From contig NC_081844.1 of assembly GCF_963259705.1 (NCBI RefSeq), positions 11,517,715 through 11,581,714 of the forward strand: a stretch of 64,000 nt of DNA, given 5' to 3'. The notes under the pieces are model-generated. The model worked only from the letters and a program-made list of their open reading frames with translations. It ran no database searches and was not told the DNA's origin. The DNA is from Myotis daubentonii (taxonomy: Eukaryota; Chordata; Mammalia; Chiroptera; Vespertilionidae). The position numbers were made by a program, and so were the translations under genes. Positions 12,901-21,900 of this stretch are shown here, one piece after another. How positions within the stretch are numbered: the stretch's first letter is position 1; every line of letters begins with the position of its first letter.

Positions 12901-15900
12901 AGTTTCTTTGTAAAGGGGCAGAGGTGGTGTAAGGTAATATTGGGGTGGGGGGGGGGCTGGTTGTGAGGATTCCATGAAATAGTAGCACACATAAAGTGCA
13001 GGGCAGGGCAGGGCATGTGGCAAGTGCGCCAGAAATGGTACCTGCTGCTGCTGGTACATAAACAGGCTCTCTTGCAGCCTATCTTTGACTCAACGTGCTC
13101 TGCAGTCCCCCAGGTCAGTTACGAGTAGCAGGTGCTTGGTGTGCCCATGTGTGGCTGTAATGGATGTTGTAAATTAGTCCTTCATGGAGTAAGGTAGGTT
13201 GCTTTCAGGGATTCACTTGAGGTGACTTTTTTTTTTAGGAATAAAGGATGAATGTTGGTTTTGTATAGAAAAACTAAATATACTGACTTGGTGGTGGCTG
13301 CTGTAGTGTCTATAAGAGTTTTTTGTTTTGTTAATGTCTAAAATATAATGATATTCCTGGAAAGGCCTAGGGTAATATTTTTTTCCACAGAGATGGAGCG
13401 TGGCATGGGTGGAGGATTTGAAAGAGACTTTGCCAGAAACGAGATGGGAATGTCTCGAAGCTTTGGAGAGCCCCTTGGCAGAGGAATGGGTAAGAAAGGC
13501 CCTGTGGGGCCCCCGTGGTGGCGGGGGTCAGCCCCCTGGAGGTGCAGGAGCACTCTGGTTTTGGAGGTTCTTTCTTAGGCAAAGTCTGCTGGTTTCCTTC
13601 CTTAGTCTTCAAAAAAATTGTATGTTTTCTAGACCTAGATAAAAGAACTTTTGGTCTTTGAATTTTTATTGCTATGTACAGTACCACTTTAGTCTTTTCT
13701 GGTGGCTTCTTTGTCAACATTGGTATGAGATATTTGCTGTCTGTGGGAGTTGAAACTGCTATACTTACATAACTGGTGCTCTATTCTGGTAGAGATTGTC
13801 AAGGCCCTGCTAAGTGGAGTGTAGGTCTGCTTAGTCCAGGATGCTATTCCACTTAGCAAGAATGTTATGGTGTGCTTTCTGATGCCTTTCGATAGAGCTC
13901 GGTGAACTAGAGAAGTTTTCTAATGTTGGAAGACCTTAAGTATTGGGCCTGCCTAAATGCAGAGAAACTCATTTTATTTATTTATTTATTTTATTTTTTT
14001 TTTTTTTACAGAGAAACTCATTTTAGTTTTAGTTAAATTACAAAGCAATTTCTTCTTTACTTTTACATGGACATCTCCCCCTGTTTTGAGTTTAGGTTTT
14101 TCTGTTACTGTCAGCTTAATTCTCCTTTTTAGTGTGTTGCAAGGAGATTATTTGTTCCTGCACTCAGAAGTTTGTTTCTCTCAAAGGTATTTTAGAGCAT
14201 GGATTTGCCCCTGCTCTAACTCATCTTCACCTGCTTCTCACCAGTGCAGATAAGAGACTGCTAGGTTACAACCTCAAAGCGCTCAGCCTTTGTCTTTATG
14301 GGACACTATGGGCTGAGTGTGAGGACTTTAAGTTTTTTGGGGTCTGGTTTGTATGAGATGAACTATATTAGACTTTATGGAGGCCCTAGAAAGAGTCATC
14401 ATTCAGCACATTAGTGAACAGGGTTCTTTTTTCTTTTCTTTTTTAATTTTTTTGGGGGGGGGCAGCAGAGCTGGGCGTGGGCTCCGGCGCAGGCCTGGGT
14501 GTTCAGAAGCAGCTCGGTTGGTCGCAGGTTGGTCGCAGCGACACCTGCAGCCGCTGCCACTTCCTCCTCCTCCCCAACCCCTCCCCCACCCTTTTTTTAA
14601 ATATGTTAATCTTTAGAGAGAGGGGAGGGATAGAAAGATAGAAACATTGATGAGAGAGAAACATCGATTAGCTGCCTCCTGCATGACCCCCCACTAGGCA
14701 CCGAGCTTCTAACATAGGCATGTGCCCTGTCTGGGAATCGAACTGTGACCTCCTGGTTCATAGGTTGACGCTCAACCACCAAGCCACACTGGCCAGGCAA
14801 GACATAATTCTTAATTCTGTACCTTATTTTTAGGACCTCGTCTTTGTGTTCTTCATGAAGATCAGGAACTAGTAGAAACTCATTCGGAGTAGATACTGTT
14901 GTTGATGGAGACTTGTTTCACTTTTTTCCTGTCTATGGTTAGGTAACTTAAATGACTTCCTCATATTTTACTAGGCTGGTAGTAAAGACATTCCCCCCCT
15001 CCACCTCCCCCCGTACTTGATATGATTCTAGATTATTCCAGAGCTTTTAGAATTTGGGAGTGAGTTTATAATTTGTATATGACTAGGTCAGTTAAAAGTT
15101 TTTTATTTCCATGACTGGCTTTGGTTTTGTGTTTGAAATGATAGTGTTTTTAAATTGTTTTAAAGTTTATTGTCGTTTGGCCCTACCCGGTTTGGCTCAG
15201 TGGATAGAGCGTTGGCCTACGGACCGAAGGGTCCTGGGTTTGATTCTGGTCAAAGGCACATGCCTGGATTGTGGGCTGGATCCTTGGTAGGGGGTGTGCA
15301 GGAGGCAGCCAATCAATGATTCTCTCATCTCTCTCCCTCTCCCTTCCTCTTTGAAATCAATAAATCAAAATATATTTTTAAAAATTTATTGTCATTTGGC
15401 TGCAAATACTAATTTGTGTCTACCTGTGGTGAGAAGAACATGTGGTATGTAACTGTTCTTAAGAGCACTTTTTTCTGCTCTGAACCCTTAATCCTTTGCT
15501 GCTCTGTGGTGCTTCTGTGATGACACAGGGGATCTGGTGAGGTTACTTCATGTGGCAACAGGAAACTCTTCCTGTCCTGACCTGGATAAAAATACATCTG
15601 TGGGCCTTGTTCCTTTTGCTGCTTTGGCACCTTCTCTCTGATTGAGTTTGTCATCTGTACTGAAGCTCCCAAAGTGACAAGAACAAGGCTTTGTCTGGAT
15701 TTCCTTACTGCTACTTATCATCAGACTAAGATAAAAGGTCTTTGTACCAAATAAAATATTTGTCAGGTTTTTAGAGTAGTTACCTGGATTGGTTTTCCAG
15801 ATTCCGTTCTTGATTTTAATTTTCTGTGTTGTTTATTTGACAGTTCAATTATTTTGGTGCTACTTTCTATAGTGCCTCGCTACTCAGTGTCCCTTTTCTC

Positions 15901-18900
15901 CTGTCAAGGCAGTTCTTAGTGCAAACAACTGTACTTGATGCTTCAGGGCTATAGATAAATATGTGGTTCTTGACCTTGAAGGAGAGGAGATAGTGCAGCT
16001 GAGGAGACAATGCTAAGAGTGGCTCTAGTTAGCACTGGAGGTCAATATATCAAAGTGGCTTAGCAAGGGAGCTGGTAGAGTTGTTGATTCCTGATCCCTT
16101 AGACAGCCATGTAAGCACCACACAAAGATGATGATTTTCTCAGTGTTCGGATTTTAAAAAGCACTGCCCTAGATGGCATGCTGCTGAAAGAGCCCTGGAT
16201 CTTGAACTGGAGGGGCTGGTGTCCAAGGGGGTTCAGCATAGGTAGAAGGTGTGTTGGAAGATAGGAGGCTAGACAGTGTCAGGTGTAGAGGCTTGGAGGT
16301 GATGGTCTATCTGAGGCGGGAAGAACAGATTCAAGTTGGGAGTGAGCAGGGAGACCTGTGAATGAGTGCCCATGAAAAGAATTTGTCCTTTAAATCAGTG
16401 GTGGAGCCATTGTGAAGGCTTTTTCCAGAAACGGTTTGATCTAAGTACTGTTTTAGGAAAGTGAGAGTAGGCTTAGGCCTGCTGAGCAGGATCATAGACT
16501 TTATGGAAGAATAAGTCCTGTACTGGGTTTGCAGGCAGGATGGAGGTCTATTATTTTTGGTGCACTTCCTTCCTCTAGCAGGTAGTGACAGTACTAGAAA
16601 CAGTTGTGGGATAGGGTTTAATCTCTTTGTGGTCATGGCCATAAAACTTGATGTGACCAGTGGCTATTGTCCATGTTACTGAGCTTACTTCAAGACCAGG
16701 TTGGGGATGGCACAGTCCAAGTTTCCTCTACATAATGAAAGACTGAGAATAAACTTCTAAAAGTGATCACTAATAATAGCACTCCACAAACTTTGAACTG
16801 TTGGCAAGCAAGCAGCAGTGTTTTCTGTCTTAGACGGCTGAATGTGTTGGGGTTTTTAATTTTTTTGAGGATTTGTCTGTCACTTAGTCACCCTCACACC
16901 CAGCTCCTTCCAGGTGGGGCTGGTGGGCTTAGCTTGCTGAAATCCTTCCGTTCACGGCTTGTTAACTAGGTCACATTTCTAGCACTGCATGCACTTGCTG
17001 CTGGTTTGCAGGGTTTGGGGATGTAAATGTAGCTTTAGTTTTGCTACGGAATAATATTAACATGCTGATTGGATCTGTGTGGATGAGTGCAGACTTTGGT
17101 CTATGAGTACTGAGGGTGTGGACCACTGGCTCCGTTTTTGTTCTTCTGACTTTCCAAATTCATTTCATGAGTATACATGGGCTTTCCTGGGCACATTCCC
17201 AGATGGCTCTACCAACTGGGCCTCACTTTGGAGCTATGTGGGCTCCTCCCATCATGACCCGTTATCAAGGATTTTGCAATTTTCCAGTAAAATGATCTTG
17301 TCTATGTGTATTTCTCAACCCCCTGCCCCCACTTTCCTTTTTAAATTTCGTAATTCGTAGTATTTCTCTGAAATCTGTAATAAATAAAATCTTATTAACC
17401 ATAGAGAAGTTTGGCTAATTTTTTTTTCTTCCTGATTTCCTTAGAAATCCTAAGTAATGCACTGAAGAGAGGAGAGATCATTGCAAAGCAGGGAGGAGGT
17501 AGGAAACGCTTAGTTTTGCTGTTTTGATTTTTAGAATAGGCTGTTATTACCAGGGATAGTAAAGTGTGTTGGTGTAAAACATGGGCTCTAAAATAGACTG
17601 CCTGCGGGGGTGGGGTGGGGGGGGGTCAGCTTCTGCTTACCTGTGTGACATTTGGCAAGTTACTGAACCTCTCTAATTTTTGTACTATTAAATGTGGATA
17701 CAATAATACCTACTACCTCATAGGATTGTTTTGAAGAATAAATGAGTTAATACATGTAAAAGAGTATTTAAGGGCTATGTGAGCTGTGTTTGCCATTGTT
17801 ATTATAATGTGCTTACATGCTTTGGGGGCTTTTTTGTTTTTAATACTATGAAATTATAAATTCCTGAAAGTATTTTATCTGATTGTAAAAATATGCCACC
17901 TAATACATAAAATTGCTTAGTAAAATATATGCATGTACTCATAACAACTCTGAAAATTATGGATAAAGTAAATATCTGAAATTTCATTGCCCAGTGATGA
18001 ATGCTGTAAACATTTTGAAATATATCCTCCCAGTAATACACTTTTTAAAATGCGTACTTAAAACTAAATGTACTATTTTCAACCTGATTTGTCCTCATTG
18101 CTCTGAGTGTTTTGGCATTTCCTTGGTGACTCCACTTGCTAGCACTTTCTGTGGTGGGTTGATTCTAGAACTCATTTCTTCCCAGTTCTCTGCCGCTGTT
18201 GGTGGTGATGGTGGTGGAGCGGGGGAGATTGGCCTCATTTCTGATGCTCGTAGGCACGCAACCTCCCCTCTTGAAGTCTCTTGCCTTTTTTTATAGTTTC
18301 TGAGAAATTTCTACTCTGAAAGTCTAATATTCTTAAAATTGTGCATATATTTTGCCACTTGGTGTTTTGTTATTCACCCAAGGAAACAGGTATGGAGAAG
18401 GAGCATGACTCATGCCAGATCACGATGTTGTTCAATTAGGGAATCAGTTATAGAAACTGTTAACTTTGTTCTTAACTTACATCTTGTACTGGGCTGCAGG
18501 CTCAATTGCCCATTTTCAGAGGCAGGTGGTGATAGTGGTGGTGGTAAAGCTTGAGTGAGAGGGCCCCACGAGCTCTGCTTGTGGTAAAGTAGAGGGCAGA
18601 GGCCTTGGTGGTGGGAGTCAGATCCTCCTTGTCCAGAGTTGCAAGGGTCACAGGGTCACTGTGCACTGCTAACTGCTAACATGTGTCCAGCTGGACTGTG
18701 AGGTATGGATCCTAAGCCTCTTTCAGAATCCACTCTGTGGTGCTATCGGATTCTTTTCCTCCAAAGCCAGCAAGGTTACACACAAGTTGGTTGGCGATTT
18801 CTCTGACAGAATAAGGTTCCCTGGAAGTGGCTGTCTGTGTTCATTTGTACACAGAAGGACCTGTGATGGTGTTGGTATTTGTTTTCTTTGCCTCTTCTTG

Positions 18901-21900
18901 CTTGTATGGCTATATTATAGCTTTTCTATGCTCTGGAGATGCTAAGGAAATGCAGCCAGATTGGCCACCAGCAGGGCATCTTAAAGAGATAAGTTGGGAG
19001 AGGTTAAAGGTGGTGAGTGATTTTGAATTGTCACCATGTAATCCATTACACTGGGTGACCATCTGAGGGTGGGATTTCTGAGCCTCTCCTTGAGCATTTC
19101 TCAGTCTCTGGTGGTGGGAAAACTGGAGCTCTCAGGAATCAACAGCCGTGTCTCAAAAAGATTGTCACAACTACTAGCACTTCCAAGGTAACATGGACAA
19201 CATTGTCAATACAAATCTTCCGGGGTGGGTTTTTTCCTTTTAAAAAATTTTTTTAATGTAAATTTCAACCATGGCACAGAAGTAGGAAGAATGAAGTACT
19301 TATTCACCACCCAGCTTTAATAGTTGTCAACATTTGAGGGATATCTAAATGATAAATTATTGCGGGGCTTAGTTTTTGAATTGTGGGTGAGCTTGTGAAG
19401 TACCCAGCCCTCTGCACCCAGGTCACCCTGCTGGCACAAGTCCTTGATATCTGCCTGTGTTTTGTGTCCCTCTTTCAGGTGGAGGTGGAGGCAGTGTCCC
19501 TGGGATCGAGAGGATGGGCCCCGGCATTGACCGCATTGGGGGTGCTGGCATGGAGCGCATGGGCGCAGGCCTGGGCCATGGCATGGATCGTGTGGGCTCT
19601 GAAATTGAGCGTATGGGCCTGGTCATGGACCGCATGGGCTCCGTCGAGCGCATGGGCTCTGGCATCGAGCGCATGGGCCCACTGGGCCTCGACCACATGG
19701 CCTCCAGCATCGAGCGCATGGGCCAGACCATGGAGCGAATTGGATCTGGCGTGGAGCGCATGGGTGCCGGCATGGGCTTTGGCCTGGAGCGCATGGCCGC
19801 ACCCATTGATCGTGTGGGCCAGACCATTGAGCGCATGGGCTCTGGTGTGGAGCGTATGGGCCCTGCCATTGAGCGCATGGGCCTGAGCATGGATCGCATG
19901 GTGCCCGCAGGCATGGGGGCTGGCCTGGAGCGTATGGGCCCTGTGATGGATCGCATGGCCACCGGCCTGGAGCGCATGGGCGCCAACAACCTGGAGCGCA
20001 TGGGCCTGGAGCGAATGGGCGCCAACAGTCTGGAGCGCATGGGCCTGGAGCGCATGGGTGCCAACAGCCTGGAGCGCATGGGTCCTGCCATGGGCCCGGC
20101 CCTGGGCGCTGGCATTGAGCGCATGGGCCTGGCCATGGGTGGCGGTGGCAGTGCCAGCTTTGACCGTGCCATCGAGATGGAGCGTGGCAACTTTGGAGGA
20201 AGCTTCGCAGGTTCCTTTGGTGGAGCTGGAGGCCATGCTCCTGGGGTGGCCAGAAAGGCCTGCCAGATATTTGTGAGAAATGTAAGTGGATCACCTGGAA
20301 ACTCTCAATTTGTAGGCGCAAAGGAAAGGGGGAGACAGGAAGTCAGCAAGACCAAATGGTGGCCAGTAAAGTCAGAGGTTATGTTCTCTTCAGAAAGGGA
20401 GCTGAGTAGCATCGAGGCTACCTTGTCACTGTCCCCAAGTTTGATGCTGGTAGGATGAGGAGGGAATATGACAGCTTACAATACTTTCCAGCAAGAATAG
20501 TGGGTTCTGTGAACACACTGAGCTTCCCTGAGTACTAGATGGAACAGTGAGATGAAGAACTCTAGTTTTCTGATCTCTTGGCTTGAAGAGCCACTAAACC
20601 TTGGCCTGACAGTACAGAGGAAAAAATGGTTGGTTGGTTGTGAATTATCTGTACCAAATTGACTGCCTTTAGCTACTATTCAGTGGTTCTGTGGCCTGAA
20701 CCACAGGCAGCTGTGCATTCTGCTCTCTGAATGATGTCCCCATGGACAGAAAAAGCTACAATGGAGTAAACTTGGTGTGCTAGTTTAAAACCTCATTCCA
20801 GACCAATTTGTTTTCTGTTGATAGTCTCAGTTGGGAGGTCAGCCAATTTCTCTGTGTAATAGGAAATCCTTTAAGTCACCCTCAGAGATAATGGGAATGT
20901 TTATACATTAGGATTTGGTTGAATCACTCATCAGTCTGTTCTTTCCCCCCCCCTACTTCTCCCCCCCAGCTCCCATTTGATTTTACATGGAAAATGCTAA
21001 AGGACAAATTCAACGAATGTGGTAAGTGTTTGAGAAATGCTTTCTAGATGCTTCCATATGTTGTGGCTTCAGAAATCGTAGCTTGTTGATGATGCATTTA
21101 AGTTATGCAATGAACCTTCCATCCTAGTTTTAAAAGCCACTTTATTTACTCTAGAGGGCTGATGGGACTTGGCCATTTTTCTGCCTATGCAAATATTCAA
21201 GCAGGTTGAGTCTCCTTGTATGTGTCAGACACTTTTCCCCTGTGTTTTCATATTACCCTTAATCTTTTTTTTTCCATTTTACGGTTTTTGATCAGGCAAA
21301 GTCACATTCTCAAGCTCATATGGCTTCTAAGTAACAGACCTAAATAAAATGAATACATTTGAGACAAGGTCTCTTTCTACCATAGAACCTACTTGAGTTG
21401 TGCTTCAGACAGCACTTGCCCACCAGGTCCTGTGAGTGTGGTATTGCCAGGCTCTGGGTATGCAGTAGCTTATATGTGAGTGAAGCTGAAGGTCTGTGAT
21501 TGTGGTTTTCTGGCACACCAGGCAACCATTCTGGTAGGCTCACTTTTTGGCTGAAAGTAAGTTGTCTCTGGGTGACCCCCACCTCCCACCCTACCTGTCC
21601 CTCACCCCCACTACTTCTGTTTGTGTGTGTGTGTTTTATTTTTTAATCCTCACCTGAGGTTATGTTGAGAGAGAAACATCTATCGGTTGCCTCCCATATA
21701 TGTGCCCTGACCAAGAATTAAACCCACCACCTTTTTGGTGTATGGGATGATGCTTCAACAAATGAGCCATTTGGTTGGGGCAACTTCTGTTCTTTTAACC
21801 ATGTAAAATGGAGGCCTAGCCCTAAGCCAGAGTCTAGGTGGCTTGCTAGATCAAAGCTTCCTCCGTGTTCTCATTTCCTGTTTCAGTAGTGGCTCATATT

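Noticed and set aside
15181..15260. tRNA-like gene signals in the Ves heads
   Set aside because: The A/B-box-like sequences are those of the tRNA-derived SINE; no cloverleaf of a functional tRNA, and the copies carry SINE bodies and tails.
19423..20236. Long antisense open frames (over 250 codons) opposite the HNRNPM repeat exon
   Set aside because: They arise from the tandem ERMG-coding repeats. The sense frame matches HNRNPM exactly and the antisense products are low-complexity.
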